NCBI GenBank assembly: GCA_031262835.1
Contig: JAISGY010000061.1
Coordinates: 1-53,131, forward strand
From: Ruminococcus sp.
GTDB taxonomy: Bacteria > Bacillota > Clostridia > Oscillospirales > Ruminococcaceae
Direction: 5' to 3'
Length of the DNA: 53,131 nucleotides
The notes beneath the pieces are model-generated. The model saw only the letters and a program-made list of their open reading frames with translations. It had not been told where the DNA came from and made no database searches. Of the stretch, positions 31,635-39,719 are shown piece by piece; the first letter of the stretch is position 1, and each line of letters opens with the position of its first letter. The translations under genes and the position numbers were made by a program.

Positions 31635-33971
31635 TTATTCCTTCCGAAGCTTAGCATACGCCGCCATAAGCTTCTTTGTCCCAACCTCTTCAAAGGCAAT
31701 CTCAAGCATCGAGTCGTTGCCCATCTTCTCCGCCGTTATAACCATGCCCTTGCCGAATTTCGGGTGGATAACCGTTTCGCCGATGTTATAATCCGTTGTA
31801 TCAACGGGAGCTTTTGCTGAGCAGGGCATTGCCGTCGGTTTCGCGGCGATATTTCCGTCAACTGAATACTCCTGCACAGCCGACTTGTCAATCTCGCGAA
31901 GGAACCTGCAAGCGGCGTTTCGTTGGGTTGAGCCGAATAGAACGCGTTCTGCCGCACGGGTTAAGTACAGCTTCCGCTTCGCCCTTGTTACCGCAACGTA
32001 GGCAAGGCGGCGGTCTTCTTCTATATCGTCGGAGCGCGCGGAGGGGAAGATTCCCTCTTCCATCCCGACAAGGAAAACGGTGTCCCATTCGAGCCCCTTT
32101 GCGGAGTGGATAGTCAAGAGGTTAACCGCGTCCCCGATAGGCTCGTACCTGTCAACATCTGTATAGAGCGAAATGCTCTCTAAGAAATCCGCTAAAATCG
32201 CCGCGTTGCCGACGCCCTCCTCCGCCTCCTGCCTGAAACGGTAAATGTCGGAGCGAAGCTCGCCTATGTTTTCAAGGCGAGTTATCCCCTCGTCTTCAAG
32301 CTTACCGAGGGCGGCTTTGTAGCCCGTCTTGACAAGAAGGGTGTCAAGGAACTCTTCGAGGGGCTTTTCGGAAAAGAGCTCGGCGCGAAGCTTCCCAATC
32401 ATCTCTTCAAAACGCCCGAGAAGGGGAGCTTTCTTTTCAAGCTGCGGGAAATTCGCAGCCTCCGCGCAAACCTGTTCAGGGGAGGTATTAAGGTCGAAGG
32501 CAATCTGTTCAATCATAGAGACGGTTGCGTCGCCGATACCGCGCTTGGGCTCGTTAACAGCACGCCTGAAATGGATTATGTCGCGGGGGTTGTTGATAAG
32601 TTGCAGGTACGCAAGGACGTCCTTTATCTCTTTGCGGTCATAAAAGCGAAGCCCGCCGACAATGCGATAGGGGATAGAAGCGGCGGACAGAGCGCGCTCG
32701 AAGCTGTTGCTCTGCGCGTTCATGCGGTAGAGTATCGCAAAATCGGAATAGGATACGCCTTTTTCTGTATTCTGTACTCTGTACTCTGTAATCTGTTCGG
32801 CGACAAATTTCGCCTCTGCAACTCCGTCCGGGGCTTTGAAAAGCGTTATAGGCTCGCCTTCGTCATTCGCCGTCCAGAGTTTCTTCTCGTGTTCGTGGGT
32901 GTTGTTGACGATAATCGAATTCGCCGCCGTAAGGATTGTCTTTGTACTGCGGTAGTTCTGTTCAAGCTTAATTACCTTCGCGTTTTCGTCGAAGGTGTCC
33001 TTAAACCACAGGATATTTTCAACCTCTGCGCCTCGGAATTTATAAATCGACTGGTCGTCGTCCCCGACAACGCAAAGGTTTCTGTGTTCATTGCAAATCA
33101 GCTTCGCGAGGGCGTATTGCGCCGCGTTTGTGTCCTGAAATTCGTCAACCATCATGTGGGTAAACCGGCGGCTGTAATACTCGCGTAAATCCGGGAATTC
33201 CTCCAAAAGCTTAACGCTAAGCATTATAATATCGTCAAAATCGACAGCGTCGGCGGCTCTGCATTTAGTCTGGTAAAGCTTGTAAACCCGCGTTGTAATC
33301 TTAACTTGGTATTGGTCGGGGTTCTTCCTCTGTTCCTCCGCGTAACTTTCCGGTGTCAAGAGCCTGTCCTTGGCGCGGGAAATCCGGCTTTGCAGCGACT
33401 TCGCGGGAAAGAACTTCTCGTCAATGTTAAGCTCATTGAGGCAATTTTTAATAAGCCTTACACTGTCGTCGGAATCGTAAACGACAAATTTTGAGCTGTA
33501 GCCTAACCGCTCAATGTCGCGCCGCAAGATTTTCATGCAAAAGCTGTGGAAGGTAGAAGCGGCAACGCCGCCGCCCATACTCCCGAGTGTTCGCGAAAGC
33601 CTCTCCTTAAGCTCCCCCGCCGCCTTGTTGGTAAAGGTTACGGCGGCGATACGCCAAGGCTCTATGGGACGATTCGCAATGAGAGCACGAAGCCTGTCAA
33701 TATCCTCAGGCGACTTGTCCCCGTTATAGTTTTCCAAAAATAAACGGTCTTCGGGAGAGAGGTTTTCGGGAAAGCCGCCGCTTCTGTCTTCTGTGTCAAC
33801 AGCCCCGAAAAGAATCATCATGACAATGCGGTTTATGAGTGCGGTGGTCTTACCGCTGCCGGCACCGGCAAGGATTAAGACGGGACCGTTTACGGAAAAA
33901 ACCGCTTCACGCTGGGAAGGGTTAAGATTGTCGAAAAACTTTGTTAAAACGTCCTTTATTATTTTATTCAT
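31635..33971 (-). CDS. pcrA: ATP-dependent DNA helicase PcrA/UvrD
   Basis: A 778-residue superfamily 1A 3'-5' helicase for nucleotide excision repair and removal of RecA or stalled complexes. Motifs: Q-motif NPSQREAV, Walker A GAGSGKTTALINRI, Ia TFTNKAA, II VDEFQDTN, III GDDDQSIYKFRGA, IV EQNYRST, V TIHSAKGLEW and VI VAVTRAK. The C-terminus (IGETVIHPKFGKGMVI) is the PcrA tudor-like module that contacts RNA polymerase. A roughly 45-residue loop between motifs I and Ia is longer than in Bacillus PcrA. Start: ATG 33971, overlapping the stop of the GH5 gene as ATGA; the longer open frame is rejected. A 7-bp repeat array lies inside the coding region (32762-32796), giving TEYRVQNTE before the conserved YSDFAILYRMNAQS. 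Confidence 0.95.
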   Translation of the reverse strand: MNKIIKDVLTKFFDNLNPSQREAVFSVNGPVLILAGAGSGKTTALINRIVMMILFGAVDTEDRSGGFPENLSPEDRLFLENYNGDKSPEDIDRLRALIANRPIEPWRIAAVTFTNKAAGELKERLSRTLGSMGGGVAASTFHSFCMKILRRDIERLGYSSKFVVYDSDDSVRLIKNCLNELNIDEKFFPAKSLQSRISRAKDRLLTPESYAEEQRKNPDQYQVKITTRVYKLYQTKCRAADAVDFDDIIMLSVKLLEEFPDLREYYSRRFTHMMVDEFQDTNAAQYALAKLICNEHRNLCVVGDDDQSIYKFRGAEVENILWFKDTFDENAKVIKLEQNYRSTKTILTAANSIIVNNTHEHEKKLWTANDEGEPITLFKAPDGVAEAKFVAEQITEYRVQNTEKGVSYSDFAILYRMNAQSNSFERALSAASIPYRIVGGLRFYDRKEIKDVLAYLQLINNPRDIIHFRRAVNEPKRGIGDATVSMIEQIAFDLNTSPEQVCAEAANFPQLEKKAPLLGRFEEMIGKLRAELFSEKPLEEFLDTLLVKTGYKAALGKLEDEGITRLENIGELRSDIYRFRQEAEEGVGNAAILADFLESISLYTDVDRYEPIGDAVNLLTIHSAKGLEWDTVFLVGMEEGIFPSARSDDIEEDRRLAYVAVTRAKRKLYLTRAAERVLFGSTQRNAACRFLREIDKSAVQEYSVDGNIAAKPTAMPCSAKAPVDTTDYNIGETVIHPKFGKGMVITAEKMGNDSMLEIAFEEVGTKKLMAAYAKLRKE
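32762..32796 (-). repeat. heptanucleotide array (ACAGART)n inside pcrA, five units
   Basis: On the coding strand: ACAGATT, ACAGAGT, ACAGAGT, ACAGAAT, ACAGAAA. It is translated in frame as a surface linker of the 1B/2B region, where other PcrA proteins have a variable stretch. Confidence 0.88.
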
Positions 33972-35044
33972 ACGGTAGTTAACAAACGCTCCTTGACGAG
34001 GGGTGCAAGTATAGAGGGGTACGGGAATTCCAAGTTGTCCCGCCTTATTATCGCGAAGTTTTCGTAGTCGCCGTCGAAACTGCCGTTGTCCCACCAAACG
34101 CAGATTATCCCGACCGAAGCGGCTTTCCCGACGTAGTATTCAGTCCAAGCGGCGCGGGCTTCGGTGTTCCCGCCGCGGTTTGATGCCCCGTATTCGCCGA
34201 TGATTACGGGAATTCCTTTGGAGGTGTATTTTTCATAAAGCCCTGTCATGAACTTGTCGATGGGGTCTGTGTCCTTCTTGTTCGCGGGGTCGAACTTGTC
34301 GGTTGCTTGTTCGGAGCCAATCGGCGCAAGCGCGAAGGGGTAGGGTATGTATGCATGAACCGAGACGATAACGCGCTCGTCTTCGGGAATTTTGAATTCC
34401 GGGATAAGGGTGCTGTCGGCGTTCGCCGCGTGGGAAGGGCAGAGAAGATACCGTCTGTAATTGTTCCCGCCCGAAGCCCTTACAAGCTTCACAAACCTCT
34501 CGTTGTATGTCATAATCGCGTCAAGGGCGGCTTTTTGCGTGTCATTACTGTAGTCGATAACCTTCCATTCGTACTCCGTCCCCTTAAGCCGGGGTTCGTT
34601 AAGCGACTCGAAAAGAAGCTTCTCGTCGTAGTCCTTGAAGGTTTCGGCGAGTTGCCGCCAGATTGCCCCCATGAATTTCCAAGAGCTTTCAAGTTTTTCT
34701 GCCGTCGGAACAACAAACTCGTCGTCATGATGAATGTTAATTATTACATAAAAGCCTATATTGAGTGCGCAGTCAACCGCCGCTTTATAGGCAGAAAACC
34801 ATGCGGGGGAGATGTCGTAATCTTCGTTTATAACATGGTTATGCCAGCTGCAAGGGAGGCGGATTGTCTTAAAACCCGCATCAAAAACAGCCTTAAAAAG
34901 CTCCTTCGACCAGACGGGGTTGTTTCTGCTTGTCAGGTACTTCATCTCTCTCTCCGCGTCGAAAGGCTTCCCGTCCGCCGAGTCGAATACGTTCCCCAAG
35001 TTCCAGCCCGCCTTCATAGAAGCGGTAAATGTTAAAGCACTCAA
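33968..35044 (-). CDS. GH5 family endoglucanase without signal peptide
   Basis: A 358-residue glycoside hydrolase family 5 enzyme acting on beta-1,4-glucans. Evidence: KAGWNLGNVFDS, KTIRLPCSWHNH, VIINIHHDD, FESLNEPR (the Glu is the acid/base) and VIIGEYGASN (the Glu is the nucleophile), plus the CVWWDNGSFDG loop. Start: TTG 35044 with AGGAGA six bases upstream and a promoter beyond it; the open frame upstream overlaps that promoter. The N-terminus MSALTFTASMKAGWN leaves no room for a signal peptide, so it should be cytosolic and probably acts on imported cello-oligosaccharides. Its stop overlaps the start of pcrA. Confidence 0.9.
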   Translation of the reverse strand: MSALTFTASMKAGWNLGNVFDSADGKPFDAEREMKYLTSRNNPVWSKELFKAVFDAGFKTIRLPCSWHNHVINEDYDISPAWFSAYKAAVDCALNIGFYVIINIHHDDEFVVPTAEKLESSWKFMGAIWRQLAETFKDYDEKLLFESLNEPRLKGTEYEWKVIDYSNDTQKAALDAIMTYNERFVKLVRASGGNNYRRYLLCPSHAANADSTLIPEFKIPEDERVIVSVHAYIPYPFALAPIGSEQATDKFDPANKKDTDPIDKFMTGLYEKYTSKGIPVIIGEYGASNRGGNTEARAAWTEYYVGKAASVGIICVWWDNGSFDGDYENFAIIRRDNLEFPYPSILAPLVKERLLTTV

Positions 35045-35075
35045 AATGTTTCTCCTAATCGGTTTTATACCAACA

Positions 35076-35104
35076 ATTATACCATATATATTTTTACTTT
35101 GCAA
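35076..35104 (-). promoter_or_regulatory. sigma-A type promoter of the GH5-pcrA-rfbF-yqhQ unit
   Basis: Minus-strand -35 TTGCAA (35099-35104), 17-bp spacer, -10 TATAAT (35076-35081). It is back-to-back with the plus-strand promoter at 35124-35152. Confidence 0.72.
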
Positions 35105-35123
35105 GGTTTTTTTATGAAAAATA

Positions 35124-35152
35124 TTGACGGCGGTAAAAATATATGATATACT
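35124..35152 (+). promoter_or_regulatory. sigma-A type promoter of the flippase unit
   Basis: -35 TTGACG (35124-35129), 17-bp spacer, -10 TATACT (35147-35152). The first open frame downstream is the 38-residue peptide at 35186. Confidence 0.7.
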
Positions 35153-35185
35153 TAGTATAACTTAGGAAATCGGAGTTAACTTTTT

Positions 35186-35302
35186 ATGAAAATATTTTAC
35201 AGAACGCTTTGGCTCCTTGCAGTTATTTTAGGCGGCTTAACAGCCGTCGGTATTGCAGTCGGCATAATGGAGAGAGAAAGTAAAAAATACATTGAAGTAT
35301 GA
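35186..35302 (+). CDS. 38-residue single-pass membrane peptide coupled to the flippase gene
   Basis: An ATG at 35186, preceded by CGGAG, opens a 38-codon frame: a short basic start (MKIFYRT), one hydrophobic helix (WLLAVILGGLTAVGIAVGI) and a charged tail (MERESKKYIEV). Its TGA overlaps the ATG of the flippase gene (ATGA at 35299-35302). Position directly behind the promoter and the overlap argue that it is translated. Function unknown: either a small membrane subunit or a leader for coupled translation. Confidence 0.6.
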   Translation: MKIFYRTLWLLAVILGGLTAVGIAVGIMERESKKYIEV

Positions 35303-36708
35303 ATAAATACAAAAAGCTTGTCTCCGACACAGCGGTTTTTGCGGTCGGTTCCTTCGGCGCGAAGTTTCTCTCATTCTTCCTTGTAAGGCTCTATACAGGG
35401 GTGATGAACGAAGCCGAATACGGGCAGGCTGACCTTATCTACCAGACAATAAACGTCCTCTACCCCCTCTTAACCCTCGCTGCGGCGGACGCTGTTATCC
35501 GCTTCGGGCTCGATAAGGGCTATTCAAAAACCAAGGTCTACAGTTCCGCACTTTTTGTTACAATTATCGGCTGCGGGGTGTTCGCGCTTGCTTCGCCCGT
35601 GCTTAATACTATACCGGAGTTTTTCGGACTTACCCTCTATATCTACGCCGCCTGTATGTTTTCATGCGGGAGGCAGATTACCGCGCATTTTGTCCGCGCC
35701 CGCAATCAGGTTAAGCTTTTTGCCCTCGACGGGATCCTTGCGACACTTACTACCGTCATCGGGAATGTTGTCTTCCTCGTCGGGCTCCAGATGGGGGTTA
35801 AGGGCTATGTTCTCTCGATAATCTGCTCCGACATACTTTCGATACTGTTTTTAAGCATAGTCGGTTCCACATATAAATATATTAACTTCAGAGGGATTGC
35901 TTCAACACTCCTTCATATGGTTAAATATTCGTTGCCCCTTGTCCCGACCTACATTTTATGGTGGGTAACATCCGCTTCGGACAGATGGTTCGTTATCGGG
36001 CTTGTGGGGGAGACGGAAAACGGCATCTACAGCGCGGCATACAAAATCCCGACACTCCTTTTAATGTTCACAACCCTTTTTTTCCAAGCGTGGCAGATGT
36101 CGGTTATCGAAAACAAGGACGACAGCGATATTAAGGAATACTACTCGAAAGTCTGGAGGATATATTCGAGCCTTCTCTTTGTCGGAGCCTGCGGGCTTAT
36201 CTTGATTTGTAAGCCTTTAACCTACATTTTGGTTGACACAAACGGCAAGGACTTCGGTGAGTCGTATAGGTTCGCGGCGATTTTAATTGTTGCAATGGTC
36301 TTCCAGTGCTCCTGCCAATTTTTAACAAGCATTTATAACGTCAAGAAACGTTCGGTCAACGCCTGCCTCACGGCACTCGCCGCCGCCGGAACAAATGTGC
36401 TTCTAAACGCGCTCCTTATACCGAGAATGGGCGTACTCGGCGCGGCGGTTGCAACAGCTGCCTCATACTTCATCTGTTTTCTTGTCAGAATCATTGACAC
36501 AAGGCGATACATTAAGTTTTCTTCAAACGCCGTTAAAATCATTATCGGCACGGTCTTGGCAACCGTGGCTGCTGCAATATGTTACACCGCGCCTGCGCAT
36601 AGTATGTTAATAATCCTCGCGATAACGCTCCTTGCAGTCGTTATCAACCTCCGAGCGGTAATCGACACCGTAAAAAAGATACTCCGTCCCGAAAAATTAA
36701 CGAGGTGA
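35299..36708 (+). CDS. polysaccharide flippase (Wzx/MOP superfamily)
   Basis: A 469-residue protein with about 12-14 hydrophobic helices. The N-terminus TAVFAVGSFGAKFLSFFLVR and the EAEYGQADL loop are typical of oligosaccharide flippases of the MOP superfamily, which move lipid-linked glycan units across the membrane. Further hallmarks are VTSASDRWFVIGLVGETENG and IYSAAYKIPTLL. It starts inside the stop codon of the 38-residue peptide. With rfbF in the divergent unit, it suggests a surface-polysaccharide function. Confidence 0.9.
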   Translation: MNKYKKLVSDTAVFAVGSFGAKFLSFFLVRLYTGVMNEAEYGQADLIYQTINVLYPLLTLAAADAVIRFGLDKGYSKTKVYSSALFVTIIGCGVFALASPVLNTIPEFFGLTLYIYAACMFSCGRQITAHFVRARNQVKLFALDGILATLTTVIGNVVFLVGLQMGVKGYVLSIICSDILSILFLSIVGSTYKYINFRGIASTLLHMVKYSLPLVPTYILWWVTSASDRWFVIGLVGETENGIYSAAYKIPTLLLMFTTLFFQAWQMSVIENKDDSDIKEYYSKVWRIYSSLLFVGACGLILICKPLTYILVDTNGKDFGESYRFAAILIVAMVFQCSCQFLTSIYNVKKRSVNACLTALAAAGTNVLLNALLIPRMGVLGAAVATAASYFICFLVRIIDTRRYIKFSSNAVKIIIGTVLATVAAAICYTAPAHSMLIILAITLLAVVINLRAVIDTVKKILRPEKLTR

Positions 36709-36713
36709 TTATA

Positions 36714-37331
36714 TTGTCAGCAAAGAAAGAAGAGAAGAAAAGGCTTATAAAACTCCAGAATATTATTTTCGACTCGAACGAAACCGAGCTTATGGTTACG
36801 CCGTCGTTTATGACTGAATGTGCGAAAAAATTTATCGTTAAGCACCTTCGCGTAATAAGAAACTGTATGACGAACATCAAGGTTACGAAGAATCCGGCGA
36901 TTTTTTACAGCTCAATCCCGCCGATGCTTGAACATCTTGAAGAACTCATTAAAATCGAGGAATACTACGATATGTCCCGCCCGACGCCGTCAGCCTTCAA
37001 GAAGAGCTTTATGGAAAACAGACCTATCTACGCCTCAAACATGGTTAAGCGGTATATCCACGAGGCAAAGCAGCATATTCCGCCTCCCGGGCATATGCAG
37101 AACCCGCTTGTAAGGAACTATTTTCAAGAAGTCTTCGACGAAATTATGGGGTTTGAAAAAGAGATGGGGCGCGAAGAGGTTAACCTTGTCGATATTCTCT
37201 ATAACGGGCTCTTTAAGCGTTCCTACAGAGACCCGAAGCCCGACGCCGATAACGATGAGACAGTCTACGACGATGTTGAAATCGAGGACAGCACAGTCGA
37301 AGAACCTATAGAGCAATTAAAGGAAATTTAA
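36714..37331 (+). CDS. conserved protein of unknown function
   Basis: A 205-residue soluble protein that I do not recognise. It is mostly helical and charged, with a KKEEKKRLIKLQNIIFD start, a central HLEELIKIEEYYDMSR segment and an acidic tail (DADNDETVYDDVEIED) that may be disordered. Start: TTG 36714, eight bases after the GAGG at 36702-36705; GTG 36705, overlapping the flippase stop as GTGA, is the alternative. It lies between the flippase and the DUF4317 gene with a three-base gap, so it is part of the same operon. Confidence 0.7.
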   Translation: MSAKKEEKKRLIKLQNIIFDSNETELMVTPSFMTECAKKFIVKHLRVIRNCMTNIKVTKNPAIFYSSIPPMLEHLEELIKIEEYYDMSRPTPSAFKKSFMENRPIYASNMVKRYIHEAKQHIPPPGHMQNPLVRNYFQEVFDEIMGFEKEMGREEVNLVDILYNGLFKRSYRDPKPDADNDETVYDDVEIEDSTVEEPIEQLKEI

Positions 37332-37334
37332 CGC

Positions 37335-38441
37335 ATGAACAAAAGGGAAGCCGCCGAAATAAGGAAACATTTTAATACCGACGACGGGCTTTTTACCGTC
37401 GGCAGCGTCATTACCGCCTATATAGACGCAGAAAAAAAGATTTGCGGAAAGTCGTCAAGGCGATTTATCTCAATCCCCGAGGACGAGGGGACACTGCTTT
37501 TTAACACCGCGAAAAAGACACTTTCCGGGAGTATCGGCAAGAATCTTGTCGAATACGCCTTCCCCCGCGAGGAATACGAGGAAGAGGGGACCCAGAAGCT
37601 GCTTTACAATCTTTTAAAAAGCGGCGAACCGGACGAGCTTCTCGAACAAATTGCCGCAAATCTACATATGGAGAGCACCTACGCAGTACAGATAATGTTT
37701 TGCACCTACAGCGTTATAAGCAAGGCAAAGGACGACCGCTCCTTGCAGATGAACGACCTTGACTACAAGTTTTTTGTAACGTCAATTGTTCCGGTTAGCA
37801 GTCCCGAGTCGGAGCTTGTTTTTGACGGCGAGGCAATTGTCAAGCGGGAGAAGGGACCGTTAACCCTTGCAGATAAGCCCGACTGCGGCTTCTTGTTCCC
37901 GGTTTTCTCAGACCGTGCGCCGGATATTAACAGCGTGCTTGTCTATTCTAAATCCGCCGCAAAGCCGAATGTTACGCTTGTTCAAAACGTGCTTAATTGC
38001 GAATATGTAAGGAGTCCGAAATCGGAGCGCGAGGTTCTTTCAGACGTTTTAAAAGCCGCCTGTAAGGACGAACTTGACTACACGAAGATTGTTGAACTTG
38101 ATGAAAAGATTGCGGAATATATTGCCGAGAACCAAAACGAGACCGAACTCCCGACGGTTGATGCGGCAAGGCTTGCGTTTATGCTTAAGGACGTTGGAAT
38201 GACGGAAACGGCGACTGCCGCTATTCCGGCAACGTTTGAAAAGATAGCGGGGGAAACGCCCCTCACCGCCGTTAACCTTGTTTCGAGCCGCGTTAACCTC
38301 AAGGCGGAAGGCATAACGGTAAGCATCTCCGGCGACAGCGCGGGGAAGCTTCGGACGGTTAGCAGGGACGGGCGAAAGTCCCTCATTATCGACCTTGACG
38401 AGCCTACTGTTATAGTAAATGGAATTGAGACAAGTGTTTAA
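37335..38441 (+). CDS. DUF4317 family protein
   Basis: A 368-residue soluble protein. The opening MNKREAAEIRKHFNTDDGLF, the following VGSVITAYIDAEKKI segment, and the SIVPVSSPESELVFD stretch match the DUF4317 family of Clostridia, which has no known function. The C-terminal part ends in SLIIDLDEPTVIVNGI. It starts three bases after the preceding gene. Its stop codon (TAA, 38439-38441) is immediately followed by, and shares one base with, an ACAGART repeat array. Confidence 0.8.
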   Translation: MNKREAAEIRKHFNTDDGLFTVGSVITAYIDAEKKICGKSSRRFISIPEDEGTLLFNTAKKTLSGSIGKNLVEYAFPREEYEEEGTQKLLYNLLKSGEPDELLEQIAANLHMESTYAVQIMFCTYSVISKAKDDRSLQMNDLDYKFFVTSIVPVSSPESELVFDGEAIVKREKGPLTLADKPDCGFLFPVFSDRAPDINSVLVYSKSAAKPNVTLVQNVLNCEYVRSPKSEREVLSDVLKAACKDELDYTKIVELDEKIAEYIAENQNETELPTVDAARLAFMLKDVGMTETATAAIPATFEKIAGETPLTAVNLVSSRVNLKAEGITVSISGDSAGKLRTVSRDGRKSLIIDLDEPTVIVNGIETSV

Positions 38442-38475
38442 CAGAATACAGAGTACAGAGTACAGAGTACAGAAT
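38441..38475 (+). repeat. heptanucleotide array (ACAGART)n, five units
   Basis: ACAGAAT, three ACAGAGT, ACAGAAT. It begins on the last base of the DUF4317 stop codon and ends 32 bp before the next gene. The three central units are identical. Confidence 0.9.
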
Positions 38476-38507
38476 TTCGAGCGCAAGGTTTTTAATACGG
38501 TGGGTGT

Positions 38508-38723
38508 ATGAATTCTGTTGTAATTAATGTAATAGTGCCTATTGTGCTTCTGCTCTACGCCGTGCCGACGCTTTTAACTTGGGAAGCGGCGAACCCCTTT
38601 ATGAAGGTTTCGGCAGTCTTTGCCGCTATAACGGGGCTTTGCGCGGTAGTCGGGCTAATATTGCGCTTAAAAAAACAAGATGAAAAACAAGAAGATGTTA
38701 ACACTAAAGATGATGAGGAGTGA
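38508..38723 (+). CDS. small two-helix membrane protein
   Basis: A 71-residue protein with two hydrophobic helices (VVINVIVPIVLLLYAVPTLL and KVSAVFAAITGLCAVVGLIL) and a charged cytoplasmic tail rich in Lys, Glu and Asp. It has no recognisable family. It starts 66 bp after the DUF4317 gene and ends six bp before the CmpB-type gene, whose ribosome binding site lies in its last codons. Its place in the operon supports it being real. Confidence 0.65.
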   Translation: MNSVVINVIVPIVLLLYAVPTLLTWEAANPFMKVSAVFAAITGLCAVVGLILRLKKQDEKQEDVNTKDDEE

Positions 38724-38729
38724 ACCCCG

Positions 38730-39719
38730 GTGAACCCTATTTACCCCGATAACTTTTTCTTTCACGAGATTCCTTTTTTTCAGTTTTCGCTCTATGAAAT
38801 GTGCCTGTTGTTCGTATTCTGGAGCTTTGTGGGCTGGGCGGTCGAAGTCGTAACGATGACGATTCAGACCGGCGAATACCAAAACCGCGGCTTCCTCAAT
38901 ATGCCGATCTGCCCTATCTACGGGGCGGGGGTAATACTTGTTGTAACCTTCTTCCGCCCGATAACGCACACATGGTTTCTGCTCTTTTTATGCACGGCGA
39001 TCCTCTGCACGGCGTTTGAACTTCTTGTCGGGATAATCCTCGAAAAGATTTTCCAAAACCGATGGTGGGACTACTCGATGTTTAAGTTTAACTTCAAGGG
39101 GTTAATCTGCCTTTGGGTCAGCGTCGGCTGGGGGATTGGGTGCGTAATTGTTCTTAAAGGGGTTGAGCCTCTTCTTGAAAAACTAATTGACAGGATTCCT
39201 TATATCGGGGGACTCATATTCCTTGCGATAATGTTTGTCTTAATTGTAATAGACCTTACGTCGTCGGTGCGCGCCGCAATTAATCTTAATACGCACCTCA
39301 AGCGGATAGACGAAATCTCCGGCGTGATGTTAAAGGGCGCGCAGGGGATAGGGAAACGCCTCGCCGGCGGCACACAAAAGGCAATGGCGGCGGCAGGAAC
39401 CGCGAAGGAAAAGGCTGAAACAGCGGCTGAGACGGTTAAGGAGAAGGCGGGCGCGGTTAAGGAGAAGGCGGGCGCGGCGGCTGAGACGGTTAAGGAGAAG
39501 GCGGGAGCGGCTGTCGGGACGGCGAAAGAAGACGTCCGCGAGCGGTATGACGCGCTTGTTAACACCAAGAACAAGGCTGTAATAAGGCTGTTGAAAGCCT
39601 TCCCGACAATGCGAAGTCAAAGATATATGAGAGCACTCCGAATCTTGCAAAAGCAGTATGAGATTAAATATATTCCGGTAAACGAAGAGGAGAACCAAAA
39701 TGAAAGTATTAGCAATTAA
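38730..39719 (+). CDS. CmpB-type (putative ABC transporter type IV) membrane protein with LEA-like tail
   Basis: A 329-residue protein. The first about 200 residues match the PF06541 family (ABC_trans_CmpB): CLLFVFWSFVGWAVEVV, GEYQNRGFLNMPICPIYGAG, and several helices to IMFVLIVIDLTSSVRAAI. The tail (about 222-270) consists of imperfect 11-residue units such as AETVKEKAGA and AVKEKAGAAA, like group 3 LEA repeats, then a basic end. Start: GTG 38730 with GAGGAG nine bases upstream. The last 20 bases overlap the flavodoxin-type gene. Function of the family is unproven. Confidence 0.8.
   Translation: MNPIYPDNFFFHEIPFFQFSLYEMCLLFVFWSFVGWAVEVVTMTIQTGEYQNRGFLNMPICPIYGAGVILVVTFFRPITHTWFLLFLCTAILCTAFELLVGIILEKIFQNRWWDYSMFKFNFKGLICLWVSVGWGIGCVIVLKGVEPLLEKLIDRIPYIGGLIFLAIMFVLIVIDLTSSVRAAINLNTHLKRIDEISGVMLKGAQGIGKRLAGGTQKAMAAAGTAKEKAETAAETVKEKAGAVKEKAGAAAETVKEKAGAAVGTAKEDVRERYDALVNTKNKAVIRLLKAFPTMRSQRYMRALRILQKQYEIKYIPVNEEENQNESISN
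39394..39535 (+). repeat. imperfect tandem repeats encoding the LEA-like tail
   Basis: Near-identical stretches built on GGTTAAGGAGAAGGCGGG recur three times (starting about 39434, 39455 and 39488), interleaved with GCGGCTGAGAC. They encode ETVKEKAG, AVKEKAG and ETVKEKAG units. Confidence 0.75.

Noticed and set aside
33972-34097. Longer PcrA start
   Set aside because: Helicase homology begins at MNKII (33971), which overlaps the GH5 stop as ATGA. The extension lies inside the GH5 gene.
39200-39574. Minus-strand Ala/Ser/Phe repeat protein
   Set aside because: Antisense of the LEA-like tail repeats of the gene at 38730. No start signal.
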